Assembly (NCBI RefSeq): GCF_000003605.2
Contig: NW_003149277.1
Coordinates: forward strand, 39,295 to 52,835
Origin: Saccoglossus kowalevskii
Taxonomy: Eukaryota; Hemichordata; Enteropneusta; Harrimaniidae
Direction: 5' to 3'
Length of the DNA: 13,541 bases
The translations under genes were made by a program, and so were the position numbers. Shown in pieces: positions 1-9,685 of the stretch. Every line of letters starts with the position of its first letter. Positions within the stretch are counted from its first letter, which is position 1. The notes under the pieces were generated by a model. It did no database searches, was not told where the DNA came from, and saw nothing but the letters and a program-made list of their open reading frames with translations.

Positions 1-1189
1 CCCTCCCGCTTTAACTTTGAAATCAACTCAAATAAAGTTGTTATAAAGGATTTCCACGCCACTTACGATGAATAGTCGTCGCACCGCGTTCTGTTCGATA
101 TGGAACTCATAGCGACGTATAGAACGTGTGTAAAATACAATGTCTATTTACATGAGAAACATAACAAAATTATATTGTTATCGTATCAACAGGCAATTTA
201 TCAATGAGAAGTTGAGAGCATAACCAATACGCTTTCTGCCATGTTTGCTGGTGAGTACAAATGAGTCAAAGGAGTAAGTATAGGTCGGCGATAGTTTCGA
301 CAAATTCGATTACTATGACAATCAGAAAAGTATTGTCAATACGCGATCAAATACAACGACATTACACTTGTGGCATGACAGGGCGACGAGTTGCTTGGGT
401 ATTTCCATCCAGCATAGTCTACTTTTTAAAAGTATAACCTAGACATAGGTACTCGTGCTAATGTATTCAACAACACTTGTTTAAATACACATTTTCATTG
501 CAGCTAATTCTAGACAGTGAAAGTACAAAGAATTCAGTAGAGCAAACACACTATGAAAAGTACACATACAGTCCTAGTTCCACATTGGACGCCAATTTGT
601 TACCTGTATTCACATTGTAATCAATTTCGGATACATATATATGTGAATAAAGGAACGAAGGAATTTTGTAGATTACGCCGACTTGTTTGAGTCGGTAATA
701 GTGATAAGGTGTTTTGCCGTAGTCATGAGTTCGAGTTTTGTGCGTTGTTGTTATACTTATAACAGTGGTATAATTATGTACTTGTGACAACTGCACACTA
801 ACTATGTGGTTTCGGTTTTTCTGAAGTTCCATTATCATTTGTAATACAAATTGATAAAATAAATAATGTTATTCAAATTCACCAAATCAAATACGCACGT
901 AACGTAAATTGTGCCCTTACAATAAAACAGCAAAGTATATATAACATATTCTAAATTTTTTGTATAGTTATTTTCACTTTCCAAAAGGAAATCCATTTGT
1001 TATACATTATATATTACTATACACAATAAATAAAACTGATAAAATCACGTCCACGAATACCATTTATATACTAGTACCCTATTTACATATATCCTGAAAA
1101 ATCAAAACACAAATAATCTATTGTGATATATATGCAGGCAATTGATGAACCACGATACATAGTTTCAGTTCAGCCAATTGAGTCAATGT
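1..1189. other. 3' flank and likely 3' UTR of the vWD gene; otherwise no gene seen
   Basis: This AT-rich stretch lies downstream of the minus-strand stop codon at 1192-1190, so its right part should be 3' UTR. No AATAAA or ATTAAA appears on the minus strand here. The nearest variant is TATAAA (plus-strand TTTATA at 1063-1068), about 120 bases past the stop. An open frame on the minus strand at 838-551 (95 codons) has no recognisable domain and ordinary composition for this AT-rich DNA, so I treat it as chance. A good-looking acceptor (tttttcag near 1096) leads only into a frame that soon stops. Confidence 0.5.
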
Positions 1190-1202
1190 TCATCCTTTGC
1201 AA
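1190..1202 (-). CDS. Exon 9: last four residues and stop
   Basis: The acceptor is exceptionally clear: tttttttttgcag (AG at 1204-1203). One base completes Ser357 and then C358, K359, G360 and TGA (1192-1190). In vWD domains a conserved Cys follows the Trp near the end (W...C). FGDGWLVPG|SCKG supplies exactly that residue, which supports the exon despite its 13 coding bases. Confidence 0.75.
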
Positions 1203-4200
1203 CTGCAAAAAAAATAAATAATTACAGTTATTACGTGGATTTGTTAATAATCCGCAAACTCGTATTTATATATAAATATATAGATAGTTATCTGCATTTA
1301 TACGGCATTGTCATTTTGTAGACAATCGTGTGACCTCTAGATCTAGTCGAGATATCTACACTTAATACACATATTCTGTTACCTTCCTGGGACAAGCCAA
1401 CCATCACCGAATTCGTTGATAATATCGACCATCTTCAGTGTACCATCTTGAATTGGAATTTGCATATCATTATCCGGATCACTATCTCCATTGCCCAATA
1501 ATCCACACACTTTACCAAACATGGATTGGTCAAGAATCGGAGCCACTCGGCCACTTCCATTCCATTTCAAAACAAATTTGGATTTCAATGTAACTTTAAT
1601 AATCTCACGGTTAATTCGTTCTACTGTTATGTTGCCATAGTTGAAAGGAGAGGCAACACTTCGTAATTCACCATTCACCTGAATATAAATGTAGAGCTCA
1701 AACGTTTTAGAATTTTCCTATTTAACATAAATTCACTCGAATATCGAATAAAAACTAGACGTCGTCCTAAGTTCAAAGTGTTTCCACGCGTAAATGGTCA
1801 CCATTTTATGGTATAAAAACACAGCCCTGTTTATATTTTATAAATAAAATTTAAATTATACAATCTCAAAAAGTGTATTTGTGTATGAAGTATTATGCAG
1901 TGAAGTCTTTCCAATAAATTAATTATTAAAATGATGAAATATTCCTCGTCCTCCTTTTCTCGAATGAACAACTATACAAATATTTTTAAAAACGTACTAT
2001 ATCACATGTTTCTGAAACACAAGAGTCAGGGTGGTGTTGGTATAACACAGAGTTATCTAATTTATAACTTTGAACTATTTAGAAGCATCCAGTGTTCGGA
2101 TCGAATAGATTTAAAATGATTTGAAAGTTTTTTTACTGAAAACAAGTCTAAAGTAAGCTATTAGTGGCAGTAGTAACTGTAACTAAACTAAACTAAACTA
2201 GATTCCTACACGTTTTAGCAAATTAGTCTTAAACTAAAAGTATCCAAACTTGAACACTGACCGACATCAAAGTTATTATATACATAAGTTACTATCAAGC
2301 TTCTTATTTAGTAATACAACAATAAAATAATAATAAACAATAACAAGTTGACAAAAGATATATACGAAACAATTAAATATTAAGAATATCACTCAGTCTT
2401 ACATAAATATCTTGTTTGATCAAGTTAACGCGAATGTCCTCCAGCACAACAAATACTTCGTAAACCACCATTTTCTTGGCATCTTCAATGAAGTGGTGGC
2501 GAATCAAGACAGAGAAAGATGGACGATGTACACACTCTTGAAATAGAACATATACACAACCATCTCGACCGTCATATTTGAAATTTTTTCCATCGAATGA
2601 ATAAAAAAACGGGTCAGCTTTAACGGACACCACATTCTTTATTTTTCCTTTGAATAATAATATATATATGACATTAACTAAATCATTGAACATTTAAATA
2701 TTCACAAGTAGATTTGTTTACCCCTTGTTTGATTTGTCTACTACACTATGTCGTAAGTATCGATCGCAAACGTTGTCTATTTTGAAATTGCTGTGTACCC
2801 TTACAGGTCGTCGATTGCCCGTATAATTTTATATGCCAATTGTGAAAGCAATTGAACATAATGGGAATATGAATATAACTCCCAGTTGCTATAATTATAA
2901 TTTGTTGTGAAACTATTATCACATATAGTCGAAAAAACAAAATGGCAAGGAAATTACAAATACGAGACCCAGTATCCATAGATGTAGTTTCCCTTTACAT
3001 TGATGGGGGACACATATTTAGCTCAGGCTTACTCGGGGTACGTTGACCCATTACTAACAACGGTTCTGATCTCCCCCAAATCACTAGTTCTCATCGCCTT
3101 GAAGTGAGTGAACAATCGCCGCGAGTTGGGACATCCCGTAAAGAATCTAAAGCAGTAAACAAGATATATCGTGGGTAATCATGGCAATTGCTTCCGGCGT
3201 GTGTGCATTTCTGTCCAGTGACACAACAAACTGCATCATGTGTATTTAATGCGTGCCAAGAAAACAAAAACACTCGTCACAAACCATATGAGCTAGCACA
3301 TGGGTGCCACACAAACCTACCATGGTTTTTACAAAGACGCCATGGTGATGCAGATAAATTGGGAATACTAAATTATAAAATACTACATTATTCAGCTAAT
3401 CGACGACCAGAAACAAGAATTTAAACACAACCAATCGATACATGTGAAGAAGAAGCAATTTTGGTGTTCTTAGAGTCAGATATAAATCTGTTGTAATTGT
3501 TTTATGTTGTACACAGTTCCCCTCATTCATTCAGGGATAGCGACGGACTAAGAACGTACGTACTAAGTATGTAGGAACTGAATATCACAAACAACAAAAA
3601 GAAAAAACTTAATCTGCACTTACTTTCTGACTTGGCTATAATATAAAACGAAAAACTAGAATTAGAATTACTAGGATATTGATTTAGTATAAAAGCAGTG
3701 ACAAATAAGAGAATATATGGATATTATGTATAATCAATGATTTACGAGATAAGGGTATGTAACTGGTGAGATATGAACATCGCGAATTGCCACAAGAGAT
3801 GATCACAAACAATCGTAAAACGAACGTACATTTTTAGAAAAAAATAATATATCAATGAATGTGAAAGAACTAATACGTTCGATTGACGTGTGCGCATGGA
3901 ACTTGCACTCTGTCTGTGTGAGGTTTTCGTCATATAGTACTACCTAATAAGGTCAGTTTATTCTGAAATATTTTAACAGACCTTTAGACGAAAATATTGC
4001 TTCAAGGCACATTACAGCGCATCTAGTAGCAATAGGATGGAGGTGTATAATATTCAGTAAAGTTACCATTAACGCATTTCAGAATTTGAGAAATTAACGC
4101 ATTTCTATGTTCGAGGTTTGGTTGAAGCGATTGTAAACTGTCCTAGTGCATGTATTGTATATATGAATAAATAAATACTGAAAATGTTTAATGTGAATAC

Positions 4201-7200
4201 AGATGGACATTTTGTAATATTTGGTAATCTCAGATAATCGTTGATTGACTGAATTTTACTCACGTTTGCAGCAAACACAGTCCATTGGGCATTTGGTGTT
4301 CTGTGATTCCTGTTGTGTGATCGGATCACATTGTCTTTGACATTTCCCATGTATTGCACTGCAATTATCGTCTGTAAGGTAATAATGGTTGTCAAATCAT
4401 GGCAATAATACGGTACTATTTGTTTATTTTAATTACACAGTTGAAGAATGTAATGTATTACGTTAATTTACTGAAATCGACTACATATTAAATTTCATTT
4501 TCGAAAGCCTTCCTATTATGATTTTTCAATTTACGTTGGTGGTCAGTGTCTTTATATAACACAGTAGGAGAGACTTTCAGGGCGATCTTAACAAAAGCCG
4601 TGCCACTAAAAAGAACGATTGCACGCGCTCTTCACGAATGGGTTACAGGTCGAAACCACACAAAGCACATTACTAAATGTCTGTATTATCTATGCTTAGA
4701 CATTTAAAAAAAATATCATATCTGGTGTGTAATCGTTGTGAACATTTTCATAGCAGTATTATATTTCCTGGGCAGAGGGGTTTCGTTTTGTTCGTTGAAT
4801 GCAGAGACGGCAATAAAATGGGGAGGGGGCATCTGAAGCAACGTTCTAAAAAAGGTAATGACAGTGTTCACACCATGACATAGATCGTTGAATTGATAAA
4901 CGTAGACAATGTGAATAAATATTGTCTGATATTTCACTTGGCTAACAATATATTGAGAAATAACATCTGAAATATAGATTTAGACATTCAGTGAGATTGT
5001 TCTGGCCTGTATAAAAATCTGATAGAGTCCCCCCTTCAAAAATTAGATTAGATTAGCGTACTGATTATTAAATACATGTAATTGGTCAAGAAGTATTTTC
5101 CAGCAATTGCGTGGTGGCACACTTTGCTTAATAAATATATTCAGAATATAGAAGTAGGTGATCACAATTCGAGAATATCAAATAACGTATGCACGGTGTT
5201 TCGTACACGCTTTGCTGCCATTTACTATTGTGAAATACCACAGACATATACACTACTAAAGACAATTTGATCTGCTATTAATAATTCAAAAAAATTAATT
5301 AATCACCAAAATTATAAACAAATCTGAAATAACTGTATGTCAGAAAAGGATAAAGGAGTGTTGAACTTACTGCAAAACTGACTGCAAGGGACTGGTGGGT
5401 CAGCTATTCGAATCTCTATAATAAAAGGAAACAGATCATTTATTAATTTGTTAAATATTATTCATTCATTCACGTAATCATTACGATATCAAATTGGATT
5501 ATGTAATGAACAACGTCATTTTCATCAGGTCAATGACCATGGTACTTTATTTAAATTCAAATTGTCTTTCAATATTAAACCATATTACGACTATTGTAGA
5601 TAAGTCTTTCAAAGAAATTGGATATTGACCACATTTATGGTATACATACACGTGAACACATTAGAACGAGTGTGTTAAAAACTTGTTTTACTCAGTATGC
5701 TAGTGAGAAATATACTTATTAACGTTCTCACTTTAGAATTGCGCAACGCCGAAATGAATTGAATATGATGTTCTTGTACAAATTAATGGTCCTATAGTAT
5801 GTATGACTCGGATTATATCGTATTCAAGTGGCATGTCTTAGCTTAAAACTGAACGGTGTGCTCTGAAACAAGTGTGCATCTATTTTAGGTTTCGTGGTTT
5901 CATTCATTTTGCTTTTCAATCCAATAAATATGGTTAGAAAATGTTATTGACTGTCTCTATATTTTGTATTAATCTGTATAGAAACTAATAATCAGATGTA
6001 GTAATTTGTCATATTGTAGTGTCGCGTAAGTCGCAGTAAGTAAAGGTGTCATAAAATACACTATTGCTATGTCATGTTCAAATACCCTACATACACATTA
6101 AATGCCATGCTGTTCAAGAAAACGCTACATATAATTGATTTTGAAAGTATGGCCTTTATAAGTTGTTTACACCCCATAATGTTTGGCAACCAAGAAAATA
6201 ATATGAAACGACTTACTGTTTATACGAGAACAACAGACGCAGCCTTTTCCATTGGGGCATTGTTGTCCATCTGGTGGGTTTTCTCTAAAGTCATTCACCA
6301 CAATAGATGTCCTTGTGCACGTGTCGCGGCATATACCTTTTAACACATGGTTCACATCGTTGTCATATTGCACCTTGCATCTTGTGTTACTACGAACTAC
6401 AGGTTGAGTTATGACGTCAGTAAGCGATTTTATTAATTATCATTAATTCATATTAAGTCATACAAAACACGAGTAAAATGATAAAAGGCTGTTACACACC
6501 TTGGCATACTGGTTCGACAGCTTAAGTGGAAAGAAAGATGAAAATATTACTAGCATCTTAACAAGCCAGTCGTACTGAACTATACGAATGAAGCTCAATC
6601 ATAATTTCGTCTGTTTTCACATAAACTTTTGTTTTTAATTTCGTCTTTTCAGTTAATTCCATTAATGCCTACAACTGGTGAATTAACATCTTAAAACATT
6701 TTAGTTATTTACGCTTTGTGTTTGACAGTGTGCCTTTAGGAATCAAAATCACAAAATTCTGGATTATTTATATGTCTCTAATTTTTACTTTAACGGCGAT
6801 GAAAATGTAGCACTTCTTTTGGAAACCAGTGACACTATTTCAAACGCTGTGCTCTGATTCGTCACAGGAAAAATTGTACTATGTTCTTAATCACCGGGTA
6901 CACGAAAAGTGATTCCTAAATAACCCGACATTATTTAATTTGTTTTTCTTTCGTTGCATAACGGTGACAACAATTCTGATTTTAATTGTTATTTTTGTCA
7001 AAAACCGGTAGCAATCTGAAAAGCGTTTGTAACTTTATACATCACATTTTCGCCTAGTGAATGCGAATACATGCATCAATTGTACAAACATTCATATCTA
7101 TGCAAAACAATGTAATATCCGCTAACAATACGCAACAACTCGAAATTAGAAAATCTTCTGGTCGAATAATAATAATAAAATAAATTGAAATTTTGCATGA

Positions 7201-8131
7201 TGTAATCGGATTTTCAGATTATAGATGAGAAAGTGATCCGGACACATTGCAAAATACAATGTAGCCATCTACAACGACATTATAATTTTCATAATTGATT
7301 GTGTACGGATATTCTATGACAACATACTTTCAAACAAGAAACAACATTAATCTGTCAGTTGTAATTATAGAACGTCACAATAATGTTTAAAAGCTTAGTA
7401 ATTCTCAAATAAACTAACACTGCTGACACAGCCCGTACGACTCATGCAAAATATATCGCAATACTCAGATGACTGGTGTTGCCGGGGATTTAAAGTTACA
7501 ATGCGCTCTCCACTAACAGCAACTCCATCCAATCTATAAAGTCCGATTACAAAAAATAACACACAATACATTGTGAAGTCAGTGAAACAATGACCTCAAA
7601 TAATAGTGTCATTGACTTTTGTTTCACAACTCTAACATATATATATATGTGTTACAGACTTGCAATGTTAATTAATTTGAGGGAATTAATGGAAACAAAG
7701 GAAAATAAGCAAATCATACAATTTATAATGTTTTTTTTTCGACTTCATAGTCAGACAAAACATCATCAAGTTGACATATGACATATTGATATGAAGATCA
7801 CATAGTAATACCATTGCGTCGACTAGTAGTTAGTTTATTCAACAACTTATAGCTGGTTATTTATTATAAACTAGTTACTTGCCAGGTGTTCTTGGAAATT
7901 TCCAAATGGGTGGCTGATCCTGAAAAAAACACGTATTATTAATGACGCTTATAATAATACATACAAAAAATCATTATCCACGGTTACTGAAAAAAGGCTT
8001 TTTAGCAACCATAGTGGAAGTTAATATCCTCTATGTTATCATGGCTACATGGAAACAGAAAAATGCAGTACCTGGATTGCAGATGTAACGGCAATACACA
8101 AGAATAAGACAAATGTCAAAGAGCGCCACAT
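1190..8131 (-). CDS. Secreted cysteine-rich protein: signal peptide, two 9-Cys modules, C-terminal vWD domain (nine exons, spliced)
   Basis: Spliced model on the minus strand: 8131-8072, 7919-7879, 7533-7439, 6396-6217, 5415-5371, 4371-4264, 2647-2403, 1678-1383, 1202-1190. The total is 1083 nt, 360 residues plus stop, and phases match at all eight introns (0,2,1,1,1,1,0,2). Residues 1-18 are a signal peptide. Residues about 59-121 form cysteine module 1, 136-175 form module 2, and about 182-358 form a single vWD domain. Sequons are at N274 (NIT) and N298 (NGS). It is predicted to be extracellular. Single vWD domains occur in mucins, zonadhesin-like and other adhesive or matrix proteins, but the exact family and function are not recognised. 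The mature protein has 22 cysteines, so it is heavily disulfide-bonded. Exon boundaries are inferred from splice consensus and phase. The exon 3 donor is the least certain, and further exons inside intron 6 are not excluded. Confidence 0.8.
1383..1678 (-). CDS. Exon 8: C-terminal half of vWD domain
   Basis: A 296-nt exon, phase 0 to 2, from atattcag (AG at 1680-1679) to donor GTAACA (1382-1377). It starts VNGELRS, the usual second half of vWD. It carries KVCGLLGNGDSDPDNDM (around 314-329), matching the CGLCGN.....ND motif with its calcium-site Asp/Asn residues but with the second Cys replaced by Leu. It ends FGDGWLVPG. Joined to exon 7 it gives one uninterrupted vWD domain. Confidence 0.92.
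1679..2402 (-). other. Intron 7 (vWD-splitting)
   Basis: AT-rich intron between the two halves of the vWD domain. It contains a short CTAAA tandem run at 2184-2201. No coding signal was recognised. Confidence 0.8.
2403..2647 (-). CDS. Exon 7: N-terminal half of vWD domain
   Basis: A 245-nt exon, phase 1 to 0. The acceptor is ttcaaag (AG at 2649-2648) and the donor is GTAAGA (2402-2397). It encodes residues 178-258. The vWD hallmark GDPHYxTFDG appears as ADPFFYSFDG (187-196), followed by KYDGRDGCVYVLFQEC with C207 and C215. The Cys normally found just before this hallmark is Val here (VVSVKADP). An alternative acceptor at ataaag (phase 0) exists but would break phase with exon 6. Confidence 0.9.
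2648..4263 (-). other. Intron 6, the largest intron
   Basis: The 1.6 kb between module 2 and the vWD exons. No exon is needed, because the phases on either side match. A minus-strand open stretch at 3273-3091 contains AVCCVTGQKC and a few more cysteines, but lacks suitable flanking splice sites in frame. It may be chance or a decayed module. GTACGTAC near 3556 is a small palindrome. Nothing else was recognised. Confidence 0.65.
4264..4371 (-). CDS. Exon 6: main part of cysteine module 2, defensin-like spacing
   Basis: A 108-nt phase 1-1 exon between ccttacag (AG at 4373-4372) and donor GTGAGT (4263-4258). It encodes residues 142-176, starting DNCSAIHGKCQRQC and ending CPMDCVCCK. Cysteines are C144, C151, C155, C168, C172, C174, C175. 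From C144 the spacing is C-x6-C-x3-C-x12-C-x3-C-x-C-C. Ignoring C172 gives C-x6-C-x3-C-x12-C-x5-CC, close to beta/big-defensins, including the Gly two before the second Cys. This is a spacing resemblance, not proven homology. Confidence 0.85.
4372..5370 (-). other. Intron 5
   Basis: The 1.0 kb between exons 5 and 6, splitting module 2 just after its second cysteine. A slightly G-rich patch near 4770-4850 is open in both strands for about 70 codons but shows no domain. Confidence 0.75.
5371..5415 (-). CDS. Exon 5: first Cys pair of module 2 (45-nt micro-exon)
   Basis: A 45-nt phase 1-1 exon between ttattatag (AG at 5417-5416) and the strong donor GTAAGT (5370-5365). It encodes IRIADPPVPCSQFC (residues 127-140), giving C136 and C140 with the same C-x3-C spacing as exon 3. 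It joins exon 4 through Lys126 and exon 6 through Asn141. Confidence 0.75.
5416..6216 (-). other. Intron 4
   Basis: The 0.8 kb between the two cysteine modules. It is AT-rich, and no coding or repeat signal was recognised. Confidence 0.75.
6217..6396 (-). CDS. Exon 4: main part of cysteine module 1
   Basis: The exon is 180 nt, phase 1 at both ends. The acceptor is cctgtag (AG at 6398-6397) and the donor is a strong GTAAGT at 6216. It encodes residues 67-125 with seven cysteines: C72, C88, C92, C112, C118, C120, C121. Key strings are KGICRDTC and CPNGKGCVCCSR. The same cysteine order occurs in exon 6 (GKCQRQC, CPMDCVCCK), with a longer C72-C88 loop and a longer loop before CPNGKG. The symmetric 1-1 phase is the form favoured in shuffled extracellular modules. 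Confidence 0.8.
6397..7438 (-). other. Intron 3
   Basis: The 1.0 kb splitting module 1 shortly after its second cysteine, equivalent to intron 5 in module 2. AT-rich; no further exon was recognised. Confidence 0.65.
7439..7533 (-). CDS. Exon 3: N-terminal segment and first Cys pair of module 1
   Basis: The acceptor is ttatag (AG at 7535-7534). The exon encodes residues 35-65, starting LDGVAVSGERIV and ending SSEYCDIFCMS, so it supplies C59 and C63 (C-x3-C). I place the donor at 7438 (GTACGG), because it gives phase 1, matching exon 4 and the phase-1 introns around module 2. An alternative donor GTTAGT at 7418 gives phase 0 and would need a different exon 4 start (6373), losing one cysteine. 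Residues 57-63 resemble the end of exon 5 (PCSQFC), supporting a duplicated module. Confidence 0.65.
7534..7878 (-). other. Intron 2, with quasi-palindrome and an alternative in-frame ATG
   Basis: A 345-base intron. It holds an interrupted inverted repeat: GTGAAACAATGAC (7582-7594) against GTCAT (7608-7612) and TGTTTCAC (7620-7627), with a 7-base bulge. An (AT) run lies at about 7637-7650. An in-frame ATG at 7571 opens into exon 3 without a stop, giving a hydrophobic leader MYCVLFFVIGLY. Confidence 0.6.
7879..7919 (-). CDS. Exon 2: short Pro-rich linker
   Basis: A 41-nt exon between a strong acceptor (gtttttttcag, AG at 7921-7920) and donor GTAACT (7878-7873). Read in phase 0 it gives DQPPIWKFPRTPG plus two bases that complete Lys34 with exon 3. 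All three frames are open over this length, so the reading rests on the phase of exons 1 and 3. Confidence 0.65.
8072..8131 (-). CDS. Exon 1: signal peptide
   Basis: ATG at 8131-8129 opens MWRSLTFVLFLCIAVTSA-IQ. This has a charged n-region (Arg3), a hydrophobic core, and a small-residue cleavage site (T-S-A) probably after residue 18. The exon ends at CAG with donor GTACTG (8071-8066), phase 0. This start was chosen because the leader is textbook and its phase fits exon 2. A competing in-frame ATG exists at 7571. Confidence 0.75.
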
Positions 8132-8300
8132 CTTCTTTAATTAATGGCTTTTCAGTTGAAATAGAAATGAAATGGATTTTCGGCGAGTCATGTTGCACCA
8201 TTTGAGTGGTTTGCTATTGGGTGTGGAACAAGGATAATACGTGTGTGTTTGTATCTAGACATGCGCAATTAATTATAAGGCTTGACGTAAATGTTAATTA
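8132..8300 (-). promoter_or_regulatory. Presumed 5' UTR/promoter region of the vWD gene
   Basis: The region immediately upstream of the exon 1 ATG. A TATA-like TTATAATTAA lies at about 8277-8268 on the minus strand, about 140 bases before the ATG. An inverted CCAAT-type sequence is at 8216-8220 (plus-strand ATTGG). These are weak motifs in AT-rich DNA; the location is inferred from the gene model. Confidence 0.25.
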
Positions 8301-9685
8301 TGTTATAATACATGTTACAGATTTACATAATATAAAAAAAGATATCCAAGCAAACTGTGAATATACGGACAGGGGCAAAAGAATGTACTGGGCAAACCAA
8401 TACCACCAGTCAAGAGGCAATGCATAATATTTAATATTTGAAGACCAGACATATACAAACAGAATTTCCTCAACCGGAGAATGCCAATAAACATGTTAAA
8501 CTTGAACTAAATACTAGTGCATAATTGAGACTCCGGGAAAAAATTGAAAATACGTTTATAATGTCATTTGCTGTATTTTTCACAATATTTGTTTGGACAT
8601 GATCTTTGTTTGCGCTATGTTTTATTTTTGCAATTTCTTTCATAGCATTTAATCTTTAGTGACTGCCCGCCCGGGTGACTGAACTACATCTGTTCGTCGA
8701 TTACTGATAATCCTATTTGTGTAAGCTAATACTCGATACACAGGAAATTGAACAGACGTATTTACTTGTAGTTACTATAACCTAGATTAATATGAAATAT
8801 TTTTCATTTCCAATTTGAGTACAATTCTGACACCAGCAACTAATTTGGAATGCGAAATTAGAATATGGATGATATCGACATCATTCTCTGTAAACATGCA
8901 CATCAGTGTATATATACAGGTTATCAAACATGTGACACTATGATATCAGATTTATTAAACAAATGTAGTTATTTTCATAAGAGAACAAATGAAAATTACT
9001 AGACGATCTAATATTATAGAGTCACTCATGAAATATCCTCTGTGTATACACTTCTATGCTTGTTTACAAGGAATGGTATCAATATTCGACTTTTAGAATC
9101 AATAATTGGGATAGTTCCTGTTTTTCTAGTAAATCCATTTCACAGCTTCTGAAGACTAAACACTAATCAAGCAATCATAATTTGTATAATAATTTGGTGT
9201 TTTCAAGACATCATAGACATCCAATCACATGTCACAGCTGTGTACGCTGTTGTAGAATACGGACAACTTTTACAACTACAAAAGCCTATTTTTATTGAAA
9301 TCTCGTGCACATCATAGAAGTATCTGTTAACATTAAAGAATTTCAACAAAATGTCGTCAAGATCAGTCATGTTGAACATACAATAAATTGACTAATGTCG
9401 ACTGAATTGAATTCAAATGACTGATTGATTGTTTGATTTATTGCGGACTCGTATGACTAGTGCGTGTAGGAACGGTCGTGGAGAACCAATAATTGTGCGT
9501 GTACATTTCGGTATATCTATAGCTTTATTTTTCCTTTTCCCTGCATGAATGTGCCCGGTATACTGCCCTAACTTGTTCCTTAAAAGAACACTGATAAACG
9601 CTGCATTTCTGATTGGCATCCCAAAATGAATATTAAACTTATTGCGTCCCATTTATTTACGTAATGTTGTGGGTTCAATTATTAG
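8301..9685. other. AT-rich intergenic stretch, no gene seen
   Basis: Only short open frames are present. The longest (minus, 9652-9413, 79 codons) shows no recognisable motif. A 10-bp palindrome CACAGCTGTG containing an E-box lies at about 9234-9243. I see no RNA gene or mobile element. Confidence 0.5.

Noticed and set aside
551-838. Minus-strand 95-codon open frame downstream of the vWD gene
   Set aside because: No recognisable motif, no splice context and composition like the surroundings; best explained as chance within the 3' flank.
3091-3273. Minus-strand frame with AVCCVTGQKC and further cysteines in intron 6, a possible third Cys module
   Set aside because: Cysteine order does not match the two modules, and no in-frame phase-1 acceptor and donor surround it.
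4677-4937. Overlapping open frames on both strands in intron 5
   Set aside because: No domain, no supporting splice sites, and exons 5 and 6 join in phase without it.
6074-6343. Plus-strand 89-codon open frame
   Set aside because: It is antisense to exon 4, whose cysteine pattern and splice sites make it the real coding strand.
6481-6540. GGTTCGAC as a tRNA B-box
   Set aside because: No A-box or foldable cloverleaf around it.
9413-9652. Minus-strand 79-codon open frame
   Set aside because: No recognisable fold or splice support; length is within chance for this window.
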